NCBI GenBank assembly: GCA_015680685.1
Contig: MNCI01036481.1
Location: forward strand, 29,780-87,628
Reading direction: 5' to 3'
DNA length: 57,849 nt
From: Gnetum montanum
Taxonomy: Eukaryota > Streptophyta > Gnetopsida > Gnetales > Gnetaceae
Position numbers and translations under genes: made by a program. Positions within the stretch are counted from its first letter, which is position 1, and each line of letters opens with the position of its first letter. Under the pieces are notes generated by a model. That model did no database searches, was not told where the DNA came from, and saw only the letters and a list, made by a program, of their open reading frames with translations. Positions 41,474 through 53,605 of this stretch are shown in pieces.

Positions 41474-42760
41474 ATGGAGCCTGGTGGACCAAGTGACATG
41501 GCTGATGGTCAAGAAAAACCAGAAATTGAGGCCGAGACAGAACTTGGTCAAGATGAGACTAAGTTTCAAACCTTATGGGATCATGTCAAGATAATTGATG
41601 AGGCCTTAGCCTACCCTGGTCTAGAAAATGTGGACGTGATCCATCACATTCTTAAAAATGTTGATTTACCACAAGAAAAAATGGATCTTCACTCCAAGGA
41701 CTGGGTGAAAGTGGTAGAGGCTAAGGTTTCAATCTTGGAAGGTTGTCTGGATCGCATGATCAACCTCTACAAGGATCTATTTGGATCCTTGGAAGAGGCA
41801 CAAACAAAAGCATCTTTGGTTGAGGACCTAATTGGTCGGGTGAAAGTTCTAGAGGATGCCTTGGTGAGGGTAAATCAGGAGTTATCTAATTTGAAAATTG
41901 AAAATGACATCTTGAAATCCTCCTTAGCAGGACACTTGGCAGAAGAGCCAGTGACGATGGCTTGTATCAAAGCTAGAGAATTGGGTTCTTATGATGGTGA
42001 GAGAAATGATGCCTTCCTCCATGATGTGGAGATGTACATGAATACTAAGGGTGTCCTTGCAGCCCAAAAGGTCTCTACAGCATCTCAGTTTCTCATGGGA
42101 AGTGCTAAGCTATGATGGCTTAGCCTCCTTCGTGCTCAAGAAAAGGCAACTGCTACAGAAAAGATAGAAACTTGGGACAGATTTAAGGTAGCACTGATCA
42201 AACAGTTCCATCCTGGGAACTTTGAATGGGTAGCTAGAACTAAGCTAGAGACCCTAAAACATTCAGGGAAGCTTGAGGATTATATCAATAGCTTCTAAGA
42301 AGTCATGTTGCTAATTCCTGATATGGGAGATCGGGATCGGTTTTTCAAGTTTGTAAATGGCTTACAACCATGGGCACAGATGGAACTGCGCAGAAGAGGC
42401 ATTGACACACTCTTGGAGGGTATTGCGGCTGTTGGCACTTTTTTGAATTTCAAGGCAACAAAGCCAAATAAGGGTAAGCCTGGGAAGGGAAAGCATGTCA
42501 TGTCCTCCCACTCTCAAAAAACAGATATAGGTTTCATCAAAGGGGGAAACACATTCAAATCGGTCCAGCAAGGTAGTTGCCTGATGGGTGGTCCTTCAGG
42601 AAACCAAGGCTTTCAACAAAAAACGTAAAGATACAGGGAGCAGGTGGCAACCTGGGGCCAAGAAGAAACAATTTATAGGGGGTCCCTTTAAGGGGTCAAT
42701 TCAATGCTTCTTGTGTTGAGGGAACCACGTAGTAAGGAATTACCCCTTGAGTTTAGGAAG
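41474..42760 (+). pseudogene. Gypsy C gag with long coiled coil and degraded zinc knuckle
   Basis: ATG at 41474 (MEPGGPSDMADGQEKPEIEA). Heptad-rich coiled coil over about 41720-41950 (VSILEGCLDRMI, RVKVLEDALVRVNQELSNLK, IENDILKSSL). The retrotransposon gag domain starts at ARELGSYDGERNDAFLHDVE and continues past a TGA at 42113 (next to a TGG; Trp expected) to ETWDRFKVALIKQFHPGNFE and a TAA at 42296 (Gln expected), then RFFKFVNGLQPWAQMELRRR. A frameshift near 42615 precedes a basic stretch and a CCHC-like motif at about 42704-42745, CFLC then GNHVVRNYP, with a stop inside and Tyr for the last Cys. Confidence 0.9.
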
Positions 42761-42879
42761 GATAGAAAATAGACAAGCGTAAGCTCCGGGGAAACAACTA
42801 TGGCATTCGAATATCACCCTAACCCATGCCTTCAGATCACAAATGGAGGCACATAGGGAGAACAACAAAGACTAGTGGT

Positions 42880-43570
42880 TATGATGGAGTTGTCTGACAT
42901 GGTTACGCAGAGGTTAGGAGCTGGGAACTTCCAAAATCCAAATCTTGATAATTTACATCAAGTTCAATTGGCCCCAATCACTTTGAGCTCAAGTTAGTTA
43001 AGTGCCCTCATTGATAATGGGGCTAGCCACAATTACATGGTTTCAGCCATGGTAAAAGACTTGTAGCTAAAGATGGAACTAGTCCAAGCCTCCTGCAAAC
43101 TGGCCAAGTTCAAATCTCTTCGGTGCATCGAGGTGTGTCGCAGTGTCTCAGTTCAAGTGGGTTCATGGCAAGGAGTCCTAGATTTCTCTATTCTAGATAT
43201 GGACTCCTTTTAGGTTATATTGGGGCAAGAATTCTTACGCAAGGCCAAAGTTTTCATGGCTCCACACCTGATCTTCATTTTGCATGAAAGCTCCCCTTAC
43301 CTCGTTCAAACTCATGGAGCACAGATGGGAAAGGATGAGTGCTTTAGCCCCCAGATTGTGTCACCAATGATGATGAAATGTTTAGTTAGGGATCCTACCA
43401 GGAAATTTCTGCTAGCTATGCAAACAGGTGATCATTCTGAGGCTTGTGAATCCCAAATAGGTTCTAGCTATGGCAAACAGGTGCTAGATAATTTTAAAGA
43501 TGTGATGTTGCTTGAATTACTAGGAAGTTTGCCACCTTGGAGAGTCGTGGATCATAAAATAGAATTGCAG
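42880..43570 (+). pseudogene. Gypsy C aspartic protease, D-N-G active site
   Basis: VQLAPITLSSS then LSALIDNGASHNYMVSAMVK at about 42990-43055. Families read DSGATHNF or DSGASHNF, so Ser has become Asn while the catalytic Asp stays. Further signature GVLDFSILDMDSF and VILGQEFLRKAKVF (I-L-G-x-x-W/F region). Two TAG stops lie in place of Gln or Leu. It connects to the RT through the usual linker ending WRVVDHKIELQPSTDPAIKR. Confidence 0.85.
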
Positions 43571-44260
43571 CCAAGTACTGACCCTGCTATCAAAAGGTCA
43601 TATTGCTTAATAGGATTAGAATTNGACCCTGCTATCAAAAGGTCATATTGCTTAATAGGATTAGAATTGGGGGAATTGAAGAAGAAGCTTGAGAGTTTGA
43701 TGTCCAAGGGGTATATTCGTCCCTCAAAATCCCTTATGGGGCACTGGTGTTGTTTGTTACTAAGGAGGACAGAATGTTACAGCTTTGTTGCGATTACAAG
43801 TTGCTGAACAAACACACTATCAAGAACAAGTACCTAGTACTGCTTATTTCAGACTTGTTTGATCAATTGGTAGGGGCCTGGTATTTCACCCAGCTAGACC
43901 TCCGACAAGGGTATTATCAGGTTTGCATTGCAAAAGGGGATGAAGAAAAAACTACATGCGTAACTCGGTATGGATCATACGAGTGGACAGTGATGCCCTT
44001 TGGGCTTTGCAATGTGTCGGCTACATTCTATACCTTGATGAATGAGATATTTCGACCCTTCCTAGACAAATTTGTGGTCGTCTATCTTGATGATATTTTG
44101 ATATATAGCCAGACAATGGATGAACATGCCCTTCACCCGCAGTTGGTCCTTGAGAAGTTACGAGAAAATCAGCTATACATTAATAAAAGAGAAATGTGAA
44201 TTCTGCTGCTCGGAGCTGAAATTTTTGGGACATCTTGTAGGGTATGGGTAGGTAAAGCCA
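43560..44260 (+). pseudogene. Gypsy C reverse transcriptase
   Basis: N-terminus LGELKKKLESLMSKGYIRPS, frameshift near 43745, then the open frame 43747-44199: LFVTKEDRMLQLCCDYKLLN, KHTIKNKYLVLLISDLFDQL, WYFTQLDLRQGYYQVCIAKG, YEWTVMPFGLCNVSATFYTL and catalytic VVVYLDDILIYSQTMDEHAL with both Asp intact. It then shifts frame into KREKCEFCCSELKFLGHLV. Apart from two frameshifts the enzyme core is well preserved. Confidence 0.93.
43580..43668 (+). other. Exact 44-nt duplication around a single N (probable unmerged contig overlap)
   Basis: 43580-43623 and 43625-43668 are identical and separated by one N at 43624. The encoded peptide DPAIKRSYCLIGLE appears twice, once more than any gypsy RT has at this point. 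Removing 45 nt keeps the frame. Confidence 0.9.
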
Positions 44261-44900
44261 AATCCAAAGAAGGTAGAGGTTGTGCACCAATGGCCCGCTT
44301 CCACTAATGTGCATGAGGTCAGACAATTTATGGGGTTAGCCAACTTCTATCGGAAATTCATCAGAAATTTCTTAGCTATCGCTGCTCCCTTGACCAATTT
44401 GCAAAAGAAAGAAGTTCCATAGCAGTGGGATTCAAATTGTCAGCAAGCCTTTGATAGAATCAAATAAGCATTAACCTTCTATCTGGTGTTGGCATTGCCT
44501 AATTTTTCGAAACTCTTTGAGGTTCATACTGATGCCAGTGAGAATGCAATTGGTGGCGTGTTGTTACAGGAAGGTCATCCTGTTGCGTATGAGTCCTACA
44601 AGTCGAATCAAGTAGAGCAGAGGTGGCCAGTACATGAAAAAAAAAAAAACATTTGCTATTGTCCATTGCTTAAGAGCATGGAGACACTACTTGCTGGGAA
44701 GTTATGTCCTTGTAAAGACGGATAATCTGGCCACTAGCTATTTGCTGAACTAAACTAAGCGAAGGCCCAAATAGGCCCGATGGTTGGCCATGTTATCTGA
44801 ATTTGATTTGTAGTTGACTTATCATCTTGGAAAGGAGAACATGGTGGCAGATGCATTGAGTTATCGTCCTCAGCTTGCCTCCTAGCTCTTTTCTATCACT
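44261..44900 (+). pseudogene. Gypsy C RT connection and RNase H
   Basis: [20 protein letters not shown] at about 44318, then LALPNFSKLFEVHTDASENA with IGGVLLQEGHPVAYES (44490-44600). The Asp of TDAS is kept. An A-run at 44638-44649 causes a frameshift; downstream YHLGKENMVADALSYRPQLA marks the end of RNase H. Confidence 0.88.
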
Positions 44901-44949
44901 GGGCCACAAACTTCACATGTTCAATGTGATGAAGTGTTGTTGGCTAGAA

Positions 44950-45900
44950 TTCAAGATGGCTTAAAAAGGGATCCTCATATCATTGATCTAATGAAATTGA
45001 TAGAAACTGGGCGAGCACCACAGTTCAAAATGAGGGATTGACTGCTTTGGTTCCGTAATAATCGGAAATGTGTTTCGAATTGGGATGGCCTACGCAAGGA
45101 GATAATCCGAGAATGCCATGACACACAGTGGGTTGGGCACCTTGGACAGCAAATGACCTTGGCACTCATTGAGAGAATTTCTTTTGGCCAAAAATGTATC
45201 GAGATGTGATTTCTTATATTTAGAAGTGTCTGGTGTGCCAGTAGGATAAGGGTTCTATGGAGCGTCTAGGTGGTCTTTTGTTGCCCTTGGAAATTCCTCC
45301 ATTTTCATGGGCTACAGTATCTATGGACTTCATCACAGGATTACCAAATGTTCAGGGCTTAAGCAGTATTATTGTAGTGGTGGACAAATTTTTCAAATTT
45401 GTCATATTCATTCTCTATCCATCACAGTGCTTAGCTGAGGACACAACAGCATACTATTTTGATAGGGTGGTTCGATATTTTGGGTTATTCATGATCATTA
45501 TTTCAAATGGAGATCCTTGATTCACAAGTGCTTTTTCACGAGCCTTGTTTGGCATGATGGGTGCCACCCTCAAATTGTCAACAAGTTTTCATTTGCAAAC
45601 TGATGGTTAAACAGAACGGATGAATCGGGTACTTGAAGAGTACCTTTGACACTATGTTCATAGTGACCAAAAGAACTGGTCTTTTTTGTTAGGGATTTCC
45701 CAACTAAGTTATAACATCCAGAAGTTATCAGCTACTAGGTTTTCTCCTGCAGAACTGGTGATGGAAAGGTAGCCCATTACTCCTCATATGGTCTTCCTCT
45801 CGTTGCAAGGTCGGCATCCCTTAGTAGATGAATTCTTGAAAGTGTGGTTAGAAAATGTTGAAACAGCAAAATATCATTTGGAGAGGGCAGTGTAACAAAT
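44950..45900 (+). pseudogene. Gypsy C integrase
   Basis: Zinc-binding HHCC region around 45080-45250 (ECHDTQWVGHLGQQMTLALI, CLVCQ). Core: FSWATVSMDFITGLPNVQGL, SSIIVVVDKFFKFVIF, YYFDRVVRYFGLFMIIISNG, DP (second Asp changed context: normally SDRD, here SNGDP), then FHLQTDG and TERMNRVLEEYL with the third catalytic Glu region. Interrupted by TGA and TAA or TAG at conserved positions. Confidence 0.88.
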
Positions 45901-46430
45901 GAAAAAGTATGTTGATCGAAAACACCAGCACTATGAATTTAAGGTGGGAGATTGGGTTCTCTTGAAGTTGGACCCACATCAGTTTAAGCTGAAACAGGGA
46001 ACTATCTCCAAACTGATGACGCAGTATGATGGTCTCTTTCGGATCATCAATAAAATTAACCCTGTGACATATAAGCTTCAACTATCTATCAATATGGACC
46101 GAGTCCATCCAGTTTTTCATGTTAGCATGCTGAAGCCACTGTCGGATGGGTTCCCGTATCTGGAAAGAAGCCCCTCGATCTGAGAGCGACCTTGTATACA
46201 ATCTATACGAGGAAAGAGAGTAGATTGCATCCAAAACTTCTGGATCACTAGCCATGGTGCAGATTTGAAAGTGAAGTTCCTCGTCCATTGGAAACATTGT
46301 CTTGACTTAGATGATAGTTAGGAACCACTGGAGCATTTGAGGTCCTAGGAAAACTTGATCATGGACTTCTGTCGGGAGCAAGCAATCAATCTCCTACCTT
46401 GGCTACTTCGATGATGGATGGAGAAACCTT
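45899..46430 (+). pseudogene. Gypsy C integrase C-terminus and chromodomain
   Basis: MKKYVDRKHQHYEFKVGDWV, LLKLDPHQFKL, then MTQYDGLFRIINKINPVTYK and VHPVFHVSMLKPLSDG, the typical integrase tail of chromoviruses. In another frame at about 46267-46375: DLKVKFLVHWKHCLDLDDS, TAG, EPLEHLRS, which is the chromodomain core with Trp of the SWEP motif turned into a stop. This places gypsy C among chromoviruses. Confidence 0.85.
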
Positions 46431-47037
46431 CCATGAAAAAAAAAGAAAAAAAAATATGAAGAGGTGTGGCATGTGGTGCCTTATAGGATTCGAGAGCGGA
46501 TTTCTATGAGAGTCAGCCTCAAACATGGGAGGAAGGTGCCTAGAGCCATTCGAAGTGCTCTATAGGTGATGGGGCTTAAGTTTCAAATAAACAAGGAGCT
46601 ACGTTGAACTTGAGATCCCTATACCTTTAGATCAAATGAGTTAGGGGACACCCTGGAACTCATACATCCCTAGGTCGGTGTGTTCTGTCATGTTGCAGTG
46701 ATAGACCACCTGATGTCCTTCCATAGCTTGGCATTTCAGGCCAAGTATGGAAGGATGGACTGCTGAGTCTTGAGGGGTGATGCTCTTGACTTGGGTGTCG
46801 GATGCTAGGATGAGTTTGGATCTTAGGAAGACAGTTGAGTTCAACAAAAATGTTTTATGACCTTAGGCCCTAGCAGTTGGACCTTCTAGAACTGAAGATC
46901 CCTTCAAACTTGACTCAGAATAGCATGGGCGTACTTCCCCAGAATTGACGGAATCCTCCCTTGGTTTTGATGTAGCGGCCTTGTGGGTTACCCAGGCCAA
47001 GCTTCGAGGTTGTTGCTCATTTTAAGTGGGGGAGGAT
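46431..47037 (+). other. Gypsy C 3' non-coding region with polypurine tract
   Basis: No further frame of note. The purine tract AAGTGGGGGAGGAT ends at 47037 directly before the 3' LTR; it primes plus-strand synthesis. Confidence 0.8.
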
Positions 47038-47598
47038 TGTGAGAGAGGTAGCAGGGTTGGTGGTGGCATGCTACCTCCCCATAGTTCGGGGGCCGTGGGG
47101 GCACAAGGGGTCCTTTGCTCCTTGTGTCTTCGGAACTATATTGGCATGGTAGTTCCTTGCATTAGTAAGAGGCTACGACCTACCTTATTACCCCACTTGG
47201 TAGGACCTTGCCTGGGAGGGTTGCGTAGTTCAACTCTACGTTGGGGTGTTTTTACTGGGTATGTCATGGGACATGCTATGGGATGTTGTGTGCGCTCTTT
47301 GGAGCATGACACCAACTACCAGCACACGGTGATGAATTTGGAGGATTCAGCTAGTAGTCCCCATGGTGTCCACGTGAGTGGAGCAAGGGAGCGCTATCTA
47401 GCTTGTTAGCATATCGTGAATATTGAATTTGAAACACTGCTCAGGAGACATGCTAACACTAACACATTGTTTGTTGGCATGTGTTTTAGGAATTGTTAAT
47501 TGCTGAGGCGTATTCCTTTTGAGTTTCGTCCCGATTCAGAATCTGCTTGGGAAGCTTTTGAGGTGTCGAACAACGTATTCAAGGATCACATTGTTACA
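47038..47598 (+). repeat. Gypsy C 3' LTR
   Basis: 561 nt, same ends as the 5' LTR, followed by GTTTT. Carries about 24 nt (near 47170-47203) absent from the 5' LTR. Confidence 0.95.
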
Positions 47599-47603
47599 GT
47601 TTT
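47599..47603. repeat. Right target duplication of gypsy C (GTTTT)
   Basis: Matches 40778-40782. Confidence 0.92.
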
Positions 47604-47799
47604 CCTAAAATATGACCTTTACTTCTCATGAAGTTTTTGTTCTAAGCATTGTCCCATGATGAAGTTAATAGAGCAAATTTTATTTTCATAACTTAGGTTT
47701 AGAAAAATGTCAATTTGTGAATACACTATAACTCACAATTTTGATCAAATTCACAAAACTCAATGAACTTCAAGAAATGACATAACCATAGAATATTAA

Positions 47800-48060
47800 A
47801 ACTAAAATTGAAATTAAAATTTTATTATGTTTGTAAACCCTTTAGATTTATTGGATAGTATAAATGTATATGCTATGAGTTTTGAAAGCATTATTAAGAA
47901 AATTAGCAAGTGTTCTTGGTAACATTTAGAACAAATTAACCAAATTTGTAATTGTAATATCACACCTATATTTAATGTGCTCAAATATAGGACACTACAA
48001 GAAAATGTGGCATTTCATTTTAAGGCTATTTGTATTGCATAGTTTCTACATCCAACTATA
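47800..48060. repeat. Dispersed repeat R1, copy 2 (right part)
   Basis: Matches 5325-5575: for example GTTCTTGGTAACATTTAGAA and AAGAAAATGTGG in both. Together with 38525-38725 it suggests an R1 copy split by gypsy C and about 2 kb of other DNA. Confidence 0.65.
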
Positions 48061-51000
48061 TAAATTACAAGTGTTTGCAAGTGACTTGATCGTAATTTGT
48101 GAATTGAACTAGTAGGGTATTTAGATCATTAGGAGGGATCGTAGGTTGTTGTCTTCCCAATTATGTTTGTGATGGTCATTAACTCATGATTATGTGTAAT
48201 TAAGGCATATGATTAATGTTGATAAATCATGATTAAACTATCTAAATATTATGCAATTAATCTGAAGTGTGATACAATAATAAAAGTCTAGTTTATTATA
48301 AGGTGATGAGTATCTATTCCCACTTTTGTACATGTCTTGAACACATATATTCACTATAGGTAATTCCTTTTTTTGATGGTTACAACTAAAAACTCCATAA
48401 TATTTTTAGCTTTCCATTACCAAGAAGACACTTGCCAAATGTGGCTTAAAATTCTCATAACTTTCTATGGAAGTTATAACTCCTTAGGTGGTTAAGATTA
48501 AATATCTTAGATATTTGTTACTCCTCTCATGATTATTGTAACTACCCAAAGCTACTATAAAAAGGCTTTAAAGGTAGAAATGAAAAAAAAGTATAAAAAA
48601 ATTGTTGTTTGAGCCTAGGAAGTTTGAACAATTCATAGATATTGAATTAGGAAACACTTTATTATAAAGTTTTTCCTTGTATCAATTTACCTCGCTTAAA
48701 TATTTGAGATTTTTACACAAATTTGCTTTCCTTTTTTTCTCTTTTCATTGAATTTTGCTTTATTTTTAGTTTTCTTGTGTAACTTTATCTCTCGAAGAAA
48801 AAGTAGTTGTGTTCAAATGGTTTTTGCAAAATTTTATTTGTTACAAGTAGGTATTATAAGGATTGTATAGACTAAGTGATTGAACAAATAGAAATCTCCA
48901 ACAACTCATAGTATTTTACAAAGTTGGATGAATCTCTTTAATGATAGCCAATTACAGTTTTATACGCAACCCAATTATTTCAACATTCATAACAACAAAC
49001 ACATACTCATGTTTAATTACTAAGTCTATTTGAAGGTATTTGGGCCTTGGTGTTGCCAGAGACCAACGAACACCTAAATTCTGTTTGAGGGACTCGTTGG
49101 CAGTTGCATCCCAAATAGTCACCAACAAAAACATTCGCAGCCTAGTTTGTCAACATGAAGGAAATGTTTCCTTCAATGCCATGCTTGTGGGACATTCCTA
49201 CATTGGCTCATCTAGGTGAAGTAGCTTGGATTATATATGATCCATAGAGAAAGGAAGAAAAGATGATGACACCTAGATATTGTTAAACTTTCAGTAGCAA
49301 TAGGATAGCCTCAACCTCAAGTAGCACTAGGACATGATAAAGGATCATTTAAGCCATAGGAGCCTCCACCTCTAAATATCATATGAGACTTCATCATGTG
49401 TTTGTCCATTTAATGGGTGCCTACTAAATTTTTGTCCAAGTATATGATTTTGTCATAAAATTACACCCATTTTTGTAATTTGTACAATCCAACACTCAGA
49501 GTTAGTTAGCATTAGTTAGTTAGTTAGTTTATCAATAAAGTTCAATACTTTCCCAAATTTTGTAAAAAACTCGATCTCGACTTTGTTCACTCAAGGATGA
49601 GTTTTTAGTTAGTTGTTGGGATATGATGAAGTATCAATAAGATAGGCTATGTCAATGCATGTCTGTTGATGCAACCTTGTCGATGTATCTCCATCAATGT
49701 ATCTTATGATACTTTGACATAGGTATGTTTACAATAGTACAAACATTGCCTATATAAATGTGCACACCCCTCACATTTATGGCACCTCTTGGTCATAGCT
49801 TAGTCAAACCCTTGAAGTTTCTTCTTGTAAAAGTTAGAATATTTTATTTGAGTGCATCTATAGTTGGATACATTTGCATGAACAGTAATAAAATCGAGAT
49901 TGATTCCATCCATTTCAACACTTGGACTAGCATAACTTTACTTTTTAGCTATTTAATTTACATGCAATTTACTTTTATGTTGTTAAGTAATTAATTAATA
50001 TTATTGTTATTGTTCATAAGCAACATAAGTATGACCACTTCGAGCATGATATATTAGCTCTTGATAATCCCAATAGTGGATATTTGATATACCAGTAGTA
50101 TACATTTGGTGAGTTAGTGGCATTAATATATGTTCAGGATGTGTATAGTAAGTGGAAATGGATACTCTACGTTAAGTTAGTTAATTAATGAAGTAGTTAA
50201 TTAGTTAGTTAATTCAAATATTAAATCTTTATTCATTTCATCATTTAGCAAGCAGAAGAAAAATAATAAAAAGTATAAACATAAAAAGTATAATCATATG
50301 TACAAATAACACAAGCGTGGATTGGAAAGATAACAACTTACAGCTACATAATTCACCATTTAGGAATATTGGCCACTTAGGTAAATGAGTCCATAGAATT
50401 TAATTAGCTCGTATGTGAAAACTTATGATTCGTATGGTTCAGTGTAGGGATTACCTATTGCTTATCACTCAAGATGTACAATCATAAGCATATTATAAAA
50501 TATCATTAAGAAGATCTCAAATTTAATTTAACAAACATAAAAGAAAATGCATTAGAATATACTAGCATAATTCACTAGCAATATATAACTTAATGTACAT
50601 CATATTATGTCAAAGATATACCCTTATGCTAATATATCTTAGTATAAGAAAATAATTAATAATCTAAGATACTTAATTTGAAACACCAAGGTGTTACATA
50701 ACTCATAGTAGCAATATAAATGACATGCATAATGTTTAAATCTACTAAGGGTTTCATAAAGAAATACAATAAAAAAAATAAGAGCAATAAAATTTTAAGA
50801 GTTGTGACAATGATGAGTGATAATAGTTTTCAATACTTAACCACATAAGTCATACAAGCATATAGATGTGATTAGATCATAATCCATATATAGGATATGT
50901 GTTTTAGCTAGTTACTATTAAGATCATTAGTCATTATCTTCGTATTGGAGTTAGTGATGCTCAAAATGTATGGTTTAACTCACAGTAAGACATATAATAC

Positions 51001-53160
51001 AATGATGTTGCTTGGATCGAATGACATAAAAGTAAAACATAGTAAACTAAATATTAAATTTAATTAACTAAGAGACAATGAAAAGAAAATGCTAATCTAG
51101 TCTAAGGTGATAAGTATCTGATCCTGGCTTATCGTACAAGTCTTAAGTTCATACAATTATTACTAAGATTACCATGCAACCCACTACTGGATAAATCAAG
51201 CGATGTCACTACTAGGTTACTAAACAACTATACTTAATGCTTAAAACTAGTTGTACTTATTTCGTTAAAAGAATAACATATATTGGAAACATAAATAACA
51301 TTAGAAAAGTAAATGATTTTATAAAGTAAATTGCAAGTGAAATTCAATCTATTATAGGTGATGTGCTATAATGATTGTACATAATTTTGATCTTTAATTC
51401 TACTCATGAAGCATGTCTAGGTACACTTCACTCAAATAAAGATGTTACACAACTAATTATAATCACACCATGAGCACTCACAACTAACTAGAAATTCAAG
51501 AAAACAAACTGCGAGAGTTTTGATAAAAATGGACCCAAATTTTTTTATAAAAATAGTGGGTGAATCATATTTATAGGCATTTATTATAATTGTGACATTA
51601 CATTAATGATATAGTGTCTCAACCTACGATATCACAAATGAATTATAGCAAATGCATCGTAGATGTGATATATTAGTCAACTAATGTAATTTTCATTAAT
51701 AATAAGATAAGAGATATACCAACCTTAAACTTTTTGACATAGGACATATGATGGTTCACCATACTCATATAACTCATTAAAAACTTTTCCTTGAGTTATA
51801 CAATATGGAAGAAGTTCCATTACAAAAATTGTGGAACAACCAAGAATAGATTAACTAACATAATGAAACTTGAGTGTCATAGTATAAGTTTTATTTAAGT
51901 GAACATATTACAAAAATAAAAAGAAACATTAGACAAACATCAAAACTTACAAAAATTGTAGAAGTCTTTAAAAATTCATTAATGTCAAGTCTTCATATTA
52001 TTCCTAGTAGTGATGATTCTTTTGGCCTTGATTGCTTATTTCATACTTTTCCTTTCATGCAAAACATTTGTAGCATGGACCAAAACCTCTCATCATTAAT
52101 TCATGGATTTCTAGCATATGATGTTCAAGATTTTTCTACTTATTCATGGTTATGTCCTCCTCTTGACCTCTTCTCCTTATCTTGTAAAATGACCCCTTGC
52201 CTAAAACTCTTCTTGGTATCATTTACAATCATCAAAGAATTGATGTTAAAATAATTTTCTTAGTGTTAAAACCATGTTTAGATCTTTGGTTATATCAACA
52301 TTCAAAAAAAATTTATTATTACAGATTTAAGATGGTCTCAAAGTAATGTTTCTTAGGCTCTATTGTAACTAAAATCATCAAATTTAAAGTAAAATTGATT
52401 ATTCTTACTATTAGTTATCTTAATGTTTGAAAATGGGAAGTTAGAAAAATTTGCAAAAATCATGTTCTTAGGGCCTCCTTGATAGAGAGCTCAACTCTAG
52501 GAGCTCACAAGTTTTTGAACACATAAAATCAATTTTTTTATTTGTAAGAAATTTTGGATATGCTAGTATATTAAAAATCATGAGCACCAAATATTTAGAT
52601 TTTGAGGCAGCCAAGAAATAGGGATTTTGGAAAAAACTTCAATATAAAAGCATTAAAAATTAATTAAAATTATGATAAGTTGGTCCTAGAATCATGCATG
52701 AATTTAGAAAAAATTTCCATGATGTTATTGAAGGTGTGAGATTTTACCAAGCCCTGATAAAAAAAGTTATTCAAGTGGATCTTTCCCAAGGTAGGCTTCT
52801 ATCCATAATACTCTTGCACAAAAACTTCTATAGATGTTCATGGGTACCTTAGAAATTAAATGTAGATCATGCCTTTGTTTCAAACAACACACAATCACCT
52901 TGATTGCAATTCTATGCTATGTTATACAAAATCATAAAATTCACAATTGCATCATGAATTAGAATGGAATAAGTAGAGATTAGAGAAGTGGGATATGAGC
53001 TAATTTAGCATAGTCCTAGTGAGTTCTTTATGTTAGGTATGGTTAAAATGATTAATGTACCTATTAGTCAAGATTCCATAGCAAGTTCAATCCTCTTTCT
53101 AGAAGCATTACATTATATCATTTAAATCCAACCATCATGAGACCAACTAGCCACCATGTT
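48061..53160. other. About 5 kb AT-rich, no recognised gene
   Basis: Scanned on both strands; no retrotransposon domain, LTR pair, tRNA or host gene identified. Small features: (TTAG)n at 49507-49532 and 50195-50215; a weak internal similarity between about 48295-48345 and 51105-51150 (AAGGTGAT(G/A)AGTATCT). The open frame 51982-52254 has no recognisable family and no supporting context. Confidence 0.5.
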
Positions 53161-53178
53161 GAAACAACATGATTCAAG

Positions 53179-53277
53179 AAAATCATAATTAGGATTATGT
53201 AGAATAATTAGGATTATCATAATTATTCTGATGAGTTAGAATTGGAAAATCATAATTAGGATTATGTAGAATAATTA
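53179..53277 (+). repeat. Perfect 32-nt direct repeat, 67-nt period
   Basis: Identical 32-mers (AAAATCATAATTAGGATTAT...) at 53179-53210 and 53246-53277, with GGATTATCATAATTATTC between, which is itself partly an inverted repeat. Confidence 0.92.
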
Positions 53278-53330
53278 ATTAATAATTGTTATTTTTATTA
53301 TGGATCTTGGTCATTAATTGGAGGAGAATA

Positions 53331-53605
53331 TTTAGGCATGGGTTACATGTTTTTTGCATCTTATAACCAATGCTAATCTCATCAATGATACACCTTCAAG
53401 CATGGATCACATGTCTTTCCAATTGCATGATGAACTAGTTTAAGAGACTATGAAATTCTTGGAAGTAGTCTATCTTTAGACATAGATAACATGTCTTTCT
53501 AGTGATATTCTAGGAATGAGTTCTTTTATATGAACTAATTAATTATTATTTTATTACTCTTATTAGAGGACTATCTTTAGGCATGTGTAACATGTATTTC
53601 TAGTG
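53331..53605 (+). repeat. Four diverged copies of a CATG-containing about 28-nt motif
   Basis: Motif close to TTTAGGCATGGATAACATGT followed by CTTTCTAGTG, at about 53331, 53396, 53474 and 53573. Spacing 65-100 nt. No known function. Confidence 0.7.

Larger units (their letters stand above)
40783..47598 (+). mobile_element. Gypsy C, structurally complete chromodomain Ty3/gypsy element
   Basis: 6816 bp with LTRs 40783-41320 and 47038-47598, perfect initiator tRNA-Met primer site, gag, protease, RT with YLDD, RNase H, integrase, chromodomain, and a purine tract AAGTGGGGGAGGAT before the 3' LTR. Perfect 5-bp target duplication GTTTT. It is the youngest-looking LTR element here in structure, though not functional: the gag carries TGA and TAA, several frameshifts follow, and the LTRs differ by roughly a tenth of positions by eye plus an indel of about 24 nt (47170-47203). 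A chromodomain typically directs integration to particular chromatin. Confidence 0.96.

Noticed and set aside
51982-52254. 90-codon frame in the AT-rich region
   Set aside because: No motif, no context and no similarity to any element domain on either strand.
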